This document shows positions 18,074 through 27,594 of a stretch of 64,000 nt of DNA, piece by piece. A program made the translations under genes and the position numbers. This DNA is from Promethearchaeota archaeon. Its GTDB lineage: Archaea; Asgardarchaeota; Lokiarchaeia; Sigyniarchaeales; SOKP01. How positions within the stretch are numbered: the first letter of the stretch is position 1; the number at the start of each line of letters is the position of its first letter. Under the pieces are notes generated by a model. The model did not search any database. It saw only the letters and a list, made by a program, of their open reading frames with translations, and had not been told where the DNA came from. The stretch is taken from NCBI GenBank assembly GCA_016839555.1, contig JAEOUA010000001.1, forward strand, positions 246,043 through 310,042. Reading direction: 5' to 3'.

Positions 18074-18394
18074 CTATGAAAACCATAATAAGTCAGATCT
18101 CGGAGTTTTGGGTTCTTCTTCGATATTTGAAACACCACCAAACATATACAATTCAATATCCGATACTTTTAATCCATGCCTTAATGATACTATTGAGTGC
18201 ATTAATTCGTGCACCATTATTGAGCCCAGGATAATAAAACCATTAATTAATCCAATGATAATAAAATTTATTATATCAGAATTTCCAGTAACAGCGTAAT
18301 ACAATTGCGCGGCGTAAAAACCTACTAATCCAACAATTATTAACGTAGATAAATGTAATTTTAACTCAATTCCTTTAACTGTACCAATTTTCAT
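18074..18394 (-). pseudogene. Truncated site-2 protease (M50) N-terminal fragment
   Basis: Only 106 residues. MKIGTVKGIELKLHLSTL is a usual S2P opening, followed by two transmembrane helices and the zinc motif HELMHS (HExxH) and FGGVSNIEEEPKTPRSD. Active S2P proteases need the next helices including the third zinc ligand (an Asp near an LDG motif), which are absent: after EEEPKTPRSD only five unrelated residues remain before the stop. So a deletion removed the C-terminal two thirds. An inverted repeat lies at the break. It may be inactive. Confidence 0.75.
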
Positions 18395-18991
18395 CTATAT
18401 AATTTCACCCAATTTTATATTTAAAAATATATAATCACTTTCCGAAAAATTCGAAAATTGATTACTAAATTAATTTATTCTTTTACAATTTCAAAAAAAA
18501 TTTTCAAATATTAATAAATATGGTCTAAAATTTATAGAATAAGTGAATAGTTCAATTATTTTTTAAAACTATAAAAGGATTCTTTTTTTTAATTTATTCA
18601 AAAAAATCCTTATACTAGAAATTTTGTTAAGAAAATTTTAATTCTTAATCCAACAATTTTTCGTTATAATAAATAGAATTTTTGACTTGAAATTAATTAT
18701 GCCTTATTTTTCCTTTAATATCTTATTTCAATTAAATGCGTGATTTTATTTTTAATAATTTAAAAAACTAATAATTAAAAAAATAGATTATATATTTAAG
18801 AATAAATAAAAATAAACCCCTAAATTTAAGAAAAAAGATACCCAAAGATCATATAAGAAAATATACTTAATTGTATATTGATAACAAAGATATTCATATT
18901 ATAAGAAGTGAATATAAAACACATATCTCAATATATAATAATATATATAATAATTAAATAAAAGGTAAAGATAAAATATTTTTGAATTCAA
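18395..18991. other. 597-bp AT-rich gap with no gene seen
   Basis: Both strands were read. Only short frames without motifs occur. The right end (about 18900-18985) has repeated ata/taa runs (acacatatctcaatatataataatatatata) that can hold the promoter of the ArsR-like gene at 18992. No tRNA or repeat array seen. Confidence 0.5.
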
Positions 18992-19327
18992 ATGGATAAT
19001 CTAACTGATGAAGTGGTTAATTTACTCAAAGTTTTATCAGATTACACGCGTCTGAATATTTTAGAATTATTAAAAGATAATAAAATGTATGCCAACTCGA
19101 TTCAAAAAAAACTTAAGAAGAGCCAGAGTACGATTAGTCAGCAATTAGGGATTCTCCTCAATGCGGATATTATTACATATGAGAAGAAAGGAAAAAAGAA
19201 TTTGTATTCAATAAAGAACCCTCAGATATTAAAAATATTAGCATCAGTTCAAAGATACATCCTTAACCAGAAGAAAGAAAAATTGAAAACTATTGCAGAT
19301 TTTGACATATACGATACGCTATTTTAA
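18992..19327 (+). CDS. ArsR-family winged-helix regulator
   Basis: A 111-residue protein with the ArsR fold: LLKVLSDYTRLNILELLKDN, the recognition helix region SQSTISQQLGILLNADII and the wing YEKKGKKNLYSIKNP. No metal-binding Cys/His set is visible, so it is probably not a metal sensor. The C-terminal helix (about 88-105) may mediate dimerisation. Single gene; targets unknown. Confidence 0.85.
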   Translation: MDNLTDEVVNLLKVLSDYTRLNILELLKDNKMYANSIQKKLKKSQSTISQQLGILLNADIITYEKKGKKNLYSIKNPQILKILASVQRYILNQKKEKLKTIADFDIYDTLF

Positions 19328-19396
19328 AATAAATAATTTATCTATTTCTATTTTTTATCTTTAATCAAACCATATGAAATATGTTCTTTTTAAATA

Positions 19397-20203
19397 TTAT
19401 ATCCCTTTATTAAATTCAAATTTGATTAGCTGGGATAATTCTATTAAACAGTCTTCAAGCAGGTTAACTCGTTTTATCCATTCTTCTTGAGATTGAAATT
19501 CTAAAAGCCATTGTTGATATCCTAAGGATTTAATTTCGTTCTCATACTGATCTGCTGTTTCCCATTCCAGTCCTTCTACTTCAATGTAATCGGCGGAACG
19601 CGCCCATTTCCAGAATAAAATTGGCCATGTTCCGTAGAAACCTGTTTTAGTGACATGTTCAATGGTAAGAATTTTTTCTGCTAACCTTTTATTAATTATA
19701 TAGCAGACTGAAATAATATCTTTAATCCCAGAAAAATCTAATATTTTGGATGCTATTTTATTTACAATACCCTCTGTATAGGTTTGAGTAGGAGGATGAG
19801 ATGCAAATGCCCTCTTTGTTCGCCCAATATGATAATATTCTTGATTTTCATATTTTAAAAAAAGTTGTTTTAGCTCATTTGGATAATTATCAAACCAATG
19901 TAAAAATCTGTCTAAATCAGAATAAAATATCCTCTCCCTAATAGGATTTTGTATTATATCAATCGAATTCTTTAAAGCTTCCTTATATGTATCTATTTGT
20001 CTCATAGATGGCGAGGAAATCAATTTAAAATCATTAGTTTCCAGTAAATCTATAATTTTTTTATTTGTTTCAGGAGTATAACAAATGATTTTTTGAATGA
20101 ATAAATTATGAATCTTAGGAAAAACTTTCTTTATCAGATTTTCTAACCGCTTGTTTGGATCATTTAAGGTTGATGCAAGAATGAATTGGTTTGAATTCGC
20201 CAT
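19397..20203 (-). CDS. Uncharacterised protein, possibly GT-A glycosyltransferase-like
   Basis: 268 residues. The N-terminus reads as a nucleotide-diphospho-sugar-type Rossmann strand (NQFILASTLNDPNKRL), and FYSDLDRFLHWFDNYP (about 94-109) has a D-x-D-like motif. Downstream GFYGTWPILFWKWAR and VEGLEWETADQYE are conserved-looking and aromatic. I do not recognise a named family; the C-terminal 40 residues are helical. No membrane segment. Starts at ATG 20203, with nadA upstream on the same strand 51 bp away, so perhaps cotranscribed. Confidence 0.5.
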   Translation of the reverse strand: MANSNQFILASTLNDPNKRLENLIKKVFPKIHNLFIQKIICYTPETNKKIIDLLETNDFKLISSPSMRQIDTYKEALKNSIDIIQNPIRERIFYSDLDRFLHWFDNYPNELKQLFLKYENQEYYHIGRTKRAFASHPPTQTYTEGIVNKIASKILDFSGIKDIISVCYIINKRLAEKILTIEHVTKTGFYGTWPILFWKWARSADYIEVEGLEWETADQYENEIKSLGYQQWLLEFQSQEEWIKRVNLLEDCLIELSQLIKFEFNKGI

Positions 20204-20254
20204 ACTTATTCCTTCACATTTCAGTTATTTTTCATTAATATATGAAAATATTTA

Positions 20255-21232
20255 TTATTTGGAATATTGAAGCATTTTATTAATAGGATTTAACGCTCGT
20301 TGAGCAATCTCTTCGGGAACTTTCACCTCATATTCTACAAGCTTTTTAGATTTATTTTTATCTAGAAGTTTTAATATTTTTTCTATTGTTTGAAGCTTGT
20401 TTTTCTTCATATCTTTACATATGAGGTTTTGAGATGGTAAATAGAATTTATTATTGGGAAAATCTGCCGCTAATCTGTCAAGAAGCCCTTTTTCTGTTCC
20501 AATTATGAAGTCTTTATAATTCTTATAATTTTTTTTTACATAATTATACATCCCTGCTGTAGAGCCAATAAAATCGGCATAATCCCTCACTTCTTGAATA
20601 CATTCTGGATGAACTAACACTTTTGAGTTTGGATGAGCATTATGAGTGAATTTAACTTTATCTAACGTTAAATGTGAATGTACGTAACAATGCCCATCTC
20701 CCGGAATTTTAATAATCTTTACTCCTGATTTCTCTTCAGCATATTCCGCTAAATTATTATCTGGTCCAAATAACACTTCATTTACATTAAATTCTTCTTT
20801 AATTCTTTTCACAATGTAAACAGAATTAGAAGAGGTACAGCAAACATCTGATTCTGCCTTAACTGCCGCTGTAGTATTAACATATGTTACAACTGGAAGC
20901 TCGGGATATGCTCTTCTAAACTCTTTAACAATATTCGGATTTAAAAAATTAGCTAATGGACAACATGCTTCTTTCTCGGGAACCAATATATGTTTATCTT
21001 GGTTTAAAATAGAAGCAGTTTCAGCCATAAATAATACCCCAGCAAAGATGATATATTTTGTTTTTGTTTTTCTATTAGCTATTTGAGATAAACCCAGTGA
21101 ATCTCCTAAATAATCCGCGATTTCTTGGATTTCTATATCTTGATAATAATGAGCTAAAATTGTAACATCATTATTTTCTTTCAATCTAACTATATTTTTT
21201 TGTAATTCTTTAATAGACATGCTAAATTGCAT
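20255..21232 (-). CDS. nadA: Quinolinate synthase
   Basis: A 325-residue NadA. It condenses iminoaspartate with dihydroxyacetone phosphate to quinolinate, the first NAD-ring intermediate, and needs a 4Fe-4S cluster. The three pseudo-repeat domains are visible: ILAHYYQDIEIQEIADYLGDS, VPEKEACCPLANF, VTYVNTTAAVKAESDVCCTSSN, LFGPDNNLAEY, GHCYVHSHLT, VLVHPECIQEVRDYAD, STAGMYNY and IGTEKGLLDRL. Cluster Cys in the CCP, VCCTS and the HPEC regions. No nadB or nadC next to it. Confidence 0.96.
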   Translation of the reverse strand: MQFSMSIKELQKNIVRLKENNDVTILAHYYQDIEIQEIADYLGDSLGLSQIANRKTKTKYIIFAGVLFMAETASILNQDKHILVPEKEACCPLANFLNPNIVKEFRRAYPELPVVTYVNTTAAVKAESDVCCTSSNSVYIVKRIKEEFNVNEVLFGPDNNLAEYAEEKSGVKIIKIPGDGHCYVHSHLTLDKVKFTHNAHPNSKVLVHPECIQEVRDYADFIGSTAGMYNYVKKNYKNYKDFIIGTEKGLLDRLAADFPNNKFYLPSQNLICKDMKKNKLQTIEKILKLLDKNKSKKLVEYEVKVPEEIAQRALNPINKMLQYSK

Positions 21233-21402
21233 CTTTTTTAAATGGTTTTAAATAGAAAAATAATTTGCTACTTTTTAAAGCATTCAATAATAATTTTAAC
21301 TTACTCAAACTAATTTAATTTCGATTAAAAATTTTATATTACTATATAATAAATTAAACTCGGATGATCTGGATCTAAATCTCCCAAAGAAATATTCCTT
21401 AA

Positions 21403-22620
21403 TTAAATAAGGTGATATTTTTCAGCAATTTCGAGGAACACTTGGGTAAAATATTTCACTTGATCCCAACTGAGATTAAATGTATTAAATTTTATCTCTT
21501 TTGAAATTCCTGGTAATAATCCCAGAATACCGCGCTCTTTAAATTCCTCTCTAAGGAAAAATCCTCTTCTTGAATGCGTTTCCGCCACTTTTTCAAAACA
21601 AGGCGTTTCTATATTTGTTAAAGGATGTTTTTTAGGTAATTTTCCTAATACTTTTAAATCTTTAATTTTTTGGATATTATCTATGACATAATTCGCTTTT
21701 TCAGCTTCTTGTTTCACATATTTTTCTTGAGTGCGTTTCACGATTGTTGGAAAACTTGCCATTAAAGTAATTAACGGGGCTCCATAAACTGGAGGACAGC
21801 CCATAAATGTACAAATTTTATTTGGAAATGACTTATTAGTGAGGTTTCCTTCGATTTTGGAATGAACCATCACATCATCATAATATTTATCTTTAAATCC
21901 TAACAGGCCAATAGGTCCTGAGGCGGCCATAGATTTATGCCCACTACAAGCTAAAAAATCAATGTGAGATTTATTACAATCAATTGGTAGAATCCCTCCT
22001 GAATAAGCAGCATTCAGTAAAAAAGGGATTTTAAATTCTTTACAAATTTCTCCTATTGGTTTAGGATTATTATAGTTTCCATATTTATAATCTACATGAG
22101 TTAAAACGACTAATAAGGGGAGTTCTCCTTCATCTTTTTGTAATTGCTCGATGGCGGCTCGAAAATCTTCACTCTTAAGCTCAAATTCGGGATAACCGGT
22201 ATTTGGAACTTCTTTTACTCGTAAATTATTAGTTTCAATCGCTAAATAAGTTGTATAATGCGATAAGCTGTCTATTATTACTGTTTTTCTCTTAGGAAAT
22301 TTTTCAGATAAAACCTTCATCGCAATCTGTTTAGATTTTCTGGCAGCTGCAGTAGGCATCACATTATCAATATTAAAATAAGTAGCCACATCCTTTAAGA
22401 AATCAACCACGGGAGGATTCTCAATTTTATCAATTCTTCCCTTAAGACAATTATCACAGAGACTATAACCGTCGCCATATGAAATTAATGATTTATATGC
22501 CTCTGGTGTTAAAATCCCACCTCTCTGAATGGGGTGGATATTAATAAATTCTTCATTTACCGTTCTGCTTAAATGAGCATATTTTTGTTTTAACTCATTA
22601 TTGTATTTTAAATCTGTCAA
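21403..22620 (-). CDS. pscS: Sep-tRNA:Cys-tRNA synthase
   Basis: A 405-residue PLP enzyme that turns O-phosphoseryl-tRNA(Cys) into Cys-tRNA(Cys). Signatures: NIHPIQRGGILTPEAYKSL and YGDGYSLCDNCLKGRIDKI near the N-terminus (the conserved Cys residues), MPTAAARKSKQIAMKVL, and the PLP Lys in CSGHKSMAASGPIGLLGF. This implies the archaeal tRNA-dependent Cys route with a phosphoseryl-tRNA synthetase (SepRS) elsewhere. The start is a TTG at 22620; no later ATG keeps the N-terminal motif. Same strand as nadA, 170 bp apart. Confidence 0.93.
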   Translation of the reverse strand: MTDLKYNNELKQKYAHLSRTVNEEFINIHPIQRGGILTPEAYKSLISYGDGYSLCDNCLKGRIDKIENPPVVDFLKDVATYFNIDNVMPTAAARKSKQIAMKVLSEKFPKRKTVIIDSLSHYTTYLAIETNNLRVKEVPNTGYPEFELKSEDFRAAIEQLQKDEGELPLLVVLTHVDYKYGNYNNPKPIGEICKEFKIPFLLNAAYSGGILPIDCNKSHIDFLACSGHKSMAASGPIGLLGFKDKYYDDVMVHSKIEGNLTNKSFPNKICTFMGCPPVYGAPLITLMASFPTIVKRTQEKYVKQEAEKANYVIDNIQKIKDLKVLGKLPKKHPLTNIETPCFEKVAETHSRRGFFLREEFKERGILGLLPGISKEIKFNTFNLSWDQVKYFTQVFLEIAEKYHLI

Positions 22621-22767
22621 ATCTTTCCAAAAATGTTTCTAATAGTTATTATTTAAAATAATCCATAAGATTTTAAAATAATTTTTATAATGGATTAAAT
22701 ATAAAAATTTATTGAGTAAAATATCCAAAATTTATAAATTAAAAGAAAAAAAAATTATTAAATGGGA

Positions 22768-23547
22768 TTATTTTGGAAAAACTCTTCCATCAGGGTCGAT
22801 TACTTCATGTATTATTCTTAAATCTTCTTCTGTTGGTGGTGTAGTAGTTCCAATATCTTCTGAAATCTTAAATTTAAAACCGGTTGCTTTTATCACATCT
22901 TCAACCGTGATACCTGGATGAGTAGCAATTAATCTCATAACTTTAGTTTCGGGATCAAAATCAAATAAGCATAAATCAGTTATCACTTTAGAGGGACCCG
23001 TTCCCGGAGATAATCCTTCTTCTTCACGAGCATTGGGACCATATAAATACCCCGGTGTAGTAATAAAATCTACTTTTTCCACAAATCTTCTTGGGCTATG
23101 GCGATCCATGATTATTAACGTTTCCCATGCGAGTGATCCAAAGTCGTTTGCACCCCCTGAACCGGGAAATCTCACTTTGGGGATGTCATAATTATCACCA
23201 ATCATGGTTGAATTCAAATTTCCATATTTATCTATTTGGGCTCCGCCCAAAAAAGCATAGTCTATAAATCCTCTACGCATGGTATCCATTATATCTATTA
23301 GAGTAGTTGTGCATAATGCTTTATGGATCGTTCGTGAATCTCCTACAGATATAGGTAATGTTGGTAATTGTGGAGCAATTCCCCCTGCTTCAAAAAATAT
23401 TACTAAATTTGGAGCATGAGTCTGTTGTGCCAGCATCGCAGCTACTAAAGGCAATCCGGTTCCAACCGCAACGGATTTACCATCTCCTAATTGTCTTGCA
23501 GCAACCACCGCCATTAATTCTCTTAATGTGTAATTTTTTTTCGCCAT
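22768..23547 (-). CDS. CoA-transferase family I, beta subunit (GctB-like)
   Basis: A 259-residue partner of the next gene. Family signs: VAVGTGLPLVAAMLAQQTHAP, FFEAGGIAPQLPTLPISVGDS (the Glu in FEAGG corresponds to the catalytic Glu of glutaconate CoA-transferase beta), FLGGAQIDKYGNLN and FPGSGGANDFGSL. A gaggtgag Shine-Dalgarno inside the end of the upstream gene and a 7-bp spacer show coupling. Likely transfers CoA between two acids; the SVGDS motif and IpdAB-like length leave a hydrolase role open. Confidence 0.86.
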   Translation of the reverse strand: MAKKNYTLRELMAVVAARQLGDGKSVAVGTGLPLVAAMLAQQTHAPNLVIFFEAGGIAPQLPTLPISVGDSRTIHKALCTTTLIDIMDTMRRGFIDYAFLGGAQIDKYGNLNSTMIGDNYDIPKVRFPGSGGANDFGSLAWETLIIMDRHSPRRFVEKVDFITTPGYLYGPNAREEEGLSPGTGPSKVITDLCLFDFDPETKVMRLIATHPGITVEDVIKATGFKFKISEDIGTTTPPTEEDLRIIHEVIDPDGRVFPK

Positions 23548-23554
23548 TTTTTAC

Positions 23555-24568
23555 TCACCTCACAGGAGGTCTTAAAAATTCTAAATCTCTAAGATTATAT
23601 AGTCTCTTAGCTCCTATTTTTGTTAGATATTCATCAAAATCATTAAGACTATATACCCATTCATCTAACCATCTTTCTATAACTTGCGGATCATTATCCC
23701 TTCCTGCGGCTAAATAGTCTTCGGTAAATTGATGATCGAAATAATACTTATAAGGCATGTTTCCTGGGTGGGATCCCCACGGTTGTTCTATAACGGCATC
23801 AACCATATAGAAAGGAATTATAGTTTTTCCAGGGTCAGCTCTTATTTTTTCGTCACTAATCAATTCTTCACATGTTACTATCACTCTTTTAGAAGCTCTT
23901 GCTTGTAAATCATCCTTGACTATATGGCCATCAATTTGAACGTCTCCATACATATCTGCTTTATGAGCGTGTATAATACATACATCTGGGTTAAGTGAAG
24001 GGAGTAATAATACTTTCTCTCCTGTAAATGGACATTTTACTACCTTTCCTGGAGAATGCATCATTGTATCAGTACCTAACATTACTTTAACTGGAATAAA
24101 TGGAACACCCTGAGCGCCAGCTCTTATTCTATATGACATTGCCCCATTAGTATAATCTGCCTTTTTTACCTCTCCGCTTTCAAAAAGCCTTCTCTGAACC
24201 CCAGAAAGGCCTCTTAATTCGAATCCTACTACATATGCTATATCAACATTAGAAACACATCCTCCTGCCATTAATACATCTATATCTTGCACAGCAGTAT
24301 GTCCAGCTACAGATAAATTTTTAATTTTTTGTCTTACAATCTCATAAATTAATGCCATTGGAATCCTTATATGCCCAAATCCTCCAATAGCAATATAATC
24401 TCCATCTTTGACGAATTTTTTGATTGCATCTTTTATTCTCATGCGTTTATCGATTAAAGCACGAGGTTTATTTATTCTTGTCCAATTTCTTATTTCTGTA
24501 GGTGTATTTTTACAAAAGATCTCTCCTGTCCCTTCTTTCAGAATTTTCATTTCAGATATTTTTAACAC
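23555..24568 (-). CDS. CoA-transferase family I, alpha subunit (GctA-like)
   Basis: A 337-residue alpha subunit. Residues about 43-290 are the family domain: DAIKKFVKDGDYIAIGGFGH, AGHTAVQDIDVLMAGGCVSN, FRIRAGAQG-like YRIRAGAQGVPFIPVKVMLG and HAHKADMYGDVQIDG. A GTG start at 24568 and an ATG at 24550 are both possible. About 40 N-terminal residues precede the domain. The pair matches glutaconate CoA-transferase subunits A and B; in this window it can supply CoA esters for the 2-hydroxyacyl-CoA dehydratase-like proteins 3 kb away, by inference. Confidence 0.86.
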   Translation of the reverse strand: MLKISEMKILKEGTGEIFCKNTPTEIRNWTRINKPRALIDKRMRIKDAIKKFVKDGDYIAIGGFGHIRIPMALIYEIVRQKIKNLSVAGHTAVQDIDVLMAGGCVSNVDIAYVVGFELRGLSGVQRRLFESGEVKKADYTNGAMSYRIRAGAQGVPFIPVKVMLGTDTMMHSPGKVVKCPFTGEKVLLLPSLNPDVCIIHAHKADMYGDVQIDGHIVKDDLQARASKRVIVTCEELISDEKIRADPGKTIIPFYMVDAVIEQPWGSHPGNMPYKYYFDHQFTEDYLAAGRDNDPQVIERWLDEWVYSLNDFDEYLTKIGAKRLYNLRDLEFLRPPVR

Positions 24569-24926
24569 CTTTTGTTTATGAATCTTTTCTAAGTATTAAA
24601 ATGAATAATTTCATTAATAAATTTATTTAAAACATTAATTATATTCATAAAGACAATATTTCTTGTCAATATGATAAAATTTTTTAACTTTATAAAAGAA
24701 TTGCTAAGTATTAATGAGATAAGGCATTTAATTATGATTAAATTCAAATACTACTTACTTGTAAGAATAAAAATGAATATTTTTTATTAGATTGCTTATA
24801 ATGAGAAAGATTTACTGTTTAATAACCATTTTCTCGTTATTTTTATTAAGTTTTTTGGAACTTTTAAAAAATATACAAATGGTATATTTAGGATATTATA
24901 TTTACTAAAACAAACTGATTTTAAAA
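24569..24926. other. 358-bp AT-rich divergent promoter region
   Basis: Lies between the GctA-like gene and the gamma-carbonic-anhydrase-like gene, which point away from each other. No coding frame or repeat is seen; it should hold two promoters. A TATA-like run (tatatttaggatattatatttac) lies 15-40 bp before 24927. Confidence 0.45.
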
Positions 24927-25475
24927 ATGCCAATAATTATACCTAGTCCTAGGACGGGAAAAACACCTCAGATTCATGAAAATGTGTTTATTGCTCCTAA
25001 TGCTGTAATTATCGGGGATGTTCATTTAAAGGAGGGCGTAAATGTATGGTTCGGAGCCGTTTTAAGGGCTGAATGGGGCACAATCCAAGTAGGGAAGAAC
25101 ACAAGTATCCAAGAGCATGTAACAATTCATATAGAAGTAGGAAAATCAGCTATAATCGGCTCTGATTGCATTATTGGGCATCATGCGATGATTCATGGAC
25201 CTTGTGAGATTGCAGATGGCTGTTTGGTAGGAATTGGTTCACAAGTATTACATAATTCTAAATTAGGAGAAGGATGCGTACTAGCAGCAGGAGCAGTTTT
25301 GTTAAATAAAGAAATTCCACCTCGAAGTTTAGCAGTCGGTATACCCGCAACTGTTAAAAAAGAAGGAATTTATAGCGGAAAGTTGGAAGGATCAAAAACC
25401 TCAGGGGAATATGCTAAAAACGGGGCTTACTTTAAAAAGTACTTTCAAGATAATCCAGATTCAGTCAATATTTAA
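24927..25475 (+). CDS. Gamma-carbonic anhydrase family protein
   Basis: A 182-residue left-handed beta-helix protein. Hexapeptide repeats run from residue about 15 to 130 (VFIAPNAVIIGDVHLKEGVNVWFGAVLR). Zinc-site histidines are visible: His in QEHVTIHIEVG, GHHAMIHG. The active-site Arg and Asp/Gln pattern (RAEWGTI, TSIQEH) is that of archaeal Cam-like or YrdA/PaaY-type proteins. Carbonic anhydrase activity is not certain: many such proteins act otherwise. Normal length for the short type. Confidence 0.85.
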   Translation: MPIIIPSPRTGKTPQIHENVFIAPNAVIIGDVHLKEGVNVWFGAVLRAEWGTIQVGKNTSIQEHVTIHIEVGKSAIIGSDCIIGHHAMIHGPCEIADGCLVGIGSQVLHNSKLGEGCVLAAGAVLLNKEIPPRSLAVGIPATVKKEGIYSGKLEGSKTSGEYAKNGAYFKKYFQDNPDSVNI

Positions 25476-25544
25476 TCTTTTTCTCTTTTTCCATCGCTTA
25501 AGCCCTTTATATTAAAAGTTTATAGTTGTTATATAACTTCTCTC

Positions 25545-26279
25545 TTAATGAGAGCAAATACACGCATCATTTTTTACCACATCGATTTTATTGAAACTCA
25601 TATCCAGGAGGTTAACCATTAGCAACTTGTTTTCCAAATTTGGCAGCCCTAACACTGTTTTAATTACTTCCAATGCTTCCATAGTACCTAGGATTCCCGG
25701 AGTAGCCCCAAGAACAGGTAAAGGAGATATACTAACTCGTTCAGTTACAGGTTCTGAAAATACACACTGATAGCACGCACTTGTTTTTGGGTCTACAGTA
25801 ATGATCTGACCATAGAAGTCCTTTATTCCCGCTATTACACAATGAATTCCTTTTTGGACCGCAATTCGATTGATTAAAAATTTTGTTTTCATATTATCGC
25901 TACAATCCACAATAAAATCCTTATTTTGGGCATATTTTTGCATAGATTCTTCGGTTACATAATCTTTGTGGGCGTAAATAGATACATTGGAATTTAATGC
26001 GGTTAATCTTTTTTCCGCTATTCGGACCTTATCTTTTTCTATATCTTCTTCCGTATAAAGTATTTGACGGTGTAGATTTGATAAGGAGATGGTATCATTA
26101 TCAATTATAGTAAGTTCTCCGATACCTGCTGCTACTAAATAAAATGCGCACGATGATCCGAGTCCACCGGCTCCAATTTGAAGGACTTTAGTTTGTGATA
26201 ATTTTTCTTGCCCCTCTTCTCCAATAGATTTCGAAATTATTTGTCTTGAATACCTTTCTTTTTCTTTTTCATTTAACAT
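25545..26279 (-). CDS. E1-like adenylating enzyme (ThiF/MoeB/HesA family)
   Basis: A 244-residue protein. ATP-binding: GAGGLGSSCAFYLVAAGIGEL with the adenylate loop, then DNDTISLSNLHRQILYTEEDIEKDKVR (R and K contacts) and DCSDNMKTKFLIN. Zinc Cys: CYQC and the C-terminal CICSH. It activates a C-terminal Gly-Gly of a sulfur carrier or ubiquitin-like protein (MoaD/ThiS-type) as an acyl-adenylate. No separate catalytic-Cys loop with a clear E1 domain is seen. Whether it activates the Gly-Gly protein at 11056 is unknown; they are 14 kb apart. Confidence 0.88.
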   Translation of the reverse strand: MLNEKEKERYSRQIISKSIGEEGQEKLSQTKVLQIGAGGLGSSCAFYLVAAGIGELTIIDNDTISLSNLHRQILYTEEDIEKDKVRIAEKRLTALNSNVSIYAHKDYVTEESMQKYAQNKDFIVDCSDNMKTKFLINRIAVQKGIHCVIAGIKDFYGQIITVDPKTSACYQCVFSEPVTERVSISPLPVLGATPGILGTMEALEVIKTVLGLPNLENKLLMVNLLDMSFNKIDVVKNDACICSH

Positions 26280-26438
26280 TCTAAAAATTCCTTTTAATTC
26301 TTTAAATTATGGCATCTAATATAATCTATATGTTTTAAATTACTTTTGAATAAACTAAATCAATTAATAAATAGCGTTTATATTAATTTTATTTTAACGG
26401 TTTTTTCTGATTACTTTTAATTATTTGATATTATTTTT

Positions 26439-26473
26439 ATTTAGAAGACAAGAATACCACTTTTCTTCTAAAT
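26439..26473 (-). terminator. Stem-loop downstream of the eL37 gene
   Basis: atttagaaga and tcttctaaat form a 10-bp stem around a 15-nt loop (26439-26473), about 70 bp beyond the eL37 stop on its strand. Possible terminator or mRNA-end structure; not proven. Confidence 0.35.
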
Positions 26474-26540
26474 AATGAATCTATTAAATTTATGGAATCT
26501 AATAAGAAGGAGAATTTACTATATTTTAAAATAGGTGGTA

Positions 26541-26744
26541 TTATTTGTTATTAAAAGCTTTTGTACCGTTAAAACTTCTTGTTCTAGTATTCCAAGAGGG
26601 ACTTCTTAATTTTGTGGTTCTACCAAACCCGCAGCTCGCACAATATCCTTTCCTTCTATGGAATGAATGGTTCCCACAACGTCGACAAGTAGTATGTGTT
26701 GCTGTTTTATTTTTCTTTCCTTTACTAGCGGTTCCTTTTCCCAT
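26541..26744 (-). CDS. rpl37e: Ribosomal protein eL37
   Basis: A 67-residue zinc-ribbon ribosomal protein: [20 protein letters not shown] start, then [22 protein letters not shown] with the four zinc Cys and a basic C-terminus. Large-subunit component shared by archaea and eukaryotes. It follows the LSm gene by 14 bp on the same strand, the conserved archaeal LSm-eL37 pair. Confidence 0.97.
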   Translation of the reverse strand: MGKGTASKGKKNKTATHTTCRRCGNHSFHRRKGYCASCGFGRTTKLRSPSWNTRTRSFNGTKAFNNK

Positions 26745-26758
26745 ATTAAATCCCCCCT

Positions 26759-27079
26759 TTAATATCCCTCTTCATCTGGTTCTTCTTGATATCTAATCTT
26801 TCTTTTCCCTTCATCCTCATCAATATCTCCAGTAAATAGTAATTTCTCACGATCTTGTCCAATAAATATAATTGATGCTCCCCGAATCATGACAGTACCA
26901 AGGGCTTTGCTTCGTTTACCCCCTCTCCCAAAATAGATCTCTTTGGCATCTTCAACGATTAAATTCATATAGTTATCGAATTTTACTAATTTTCCCGTGA
27001 GGTAGGTATTCCATATTTTCAGTTTTATACGCACTTTTTCCTTTAAAATTGCCTTGCTCAATGTTCGAGAAATTGCCAC
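26759..27079 (-). CDS. LSm (Sm-like) RNA-binding protein
   Basis: A 106-residue archaeal Sm protein: Sm1 motif in [25 protein letters not shown] and Sm2 in [14 protein letters not shown]. Forms a heptameric or hexameric ring binding U-rich RNA. The C-terminal 25 residues ([19 protein letters not shown]) are an acidic/basic extension beyond the Sm fold. Upstream of eL37 in one unit. Confidence 0.95.
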   Translation of the reverse strand: MAISRTLSKAILKEKVRIKLKIWNTYLTGKLVKFDNYMNLIVEDAKEIYFGRGGKRSKALGTVMIRGASIIFIGQDREKLLFTGDIDEDEGKRKIRYQEEPDEEGY

Positions 27080-27594
27080 GTGTCAGAACCTTTTGTTTAT
27101 GATAAAAAAGATTAAACTTTGAAATGAGTTAGTATTACTAAATATTTGTGGTTTATTAATTTTACACTTTATGAGTTTGATGAGAAAGATTATTCTTTCT
27201 TGATTATATTGAATATTGATTCTTTTAAGCCTTTGAAGAAGCCACAGACTTTTTCGGCTATTGCTCGACATCTGCGCAAGTAATACAAGATATTTCTTTG
27301 CATCAATTAATCGGGTGTATAGTACTGGAAGGAACATTTTTAAATTTATTATGAAGATCATAAGTAAGTAATAAATTTTATATCACACTTATCCTCAAAA
27401 ATGATAAATGGATTCTCTTTAATTTGCTATTTACAAAACGTTTTAATTCTTTTAATCTATAAGAAAGCATATCATTAAAAATAATAAGATATAACCAAGT
27501 TAAATTATCATCATCTCTATGATTATTCATTATTTTTTTAAATTTTAAAAGATTTTATATTAAAGAACGCTTAAAATAGGATGGGGTAAAAAAA

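Noticed and set aside
27083..27361. Minus-strand frame of 92 residues upstream of LSm
   Set aside because: Ile/Lys/Asn-rich without any motif, no ribosome-binding site, no known partner in the LSm-eL37 unit; could be real but I cannot support it.
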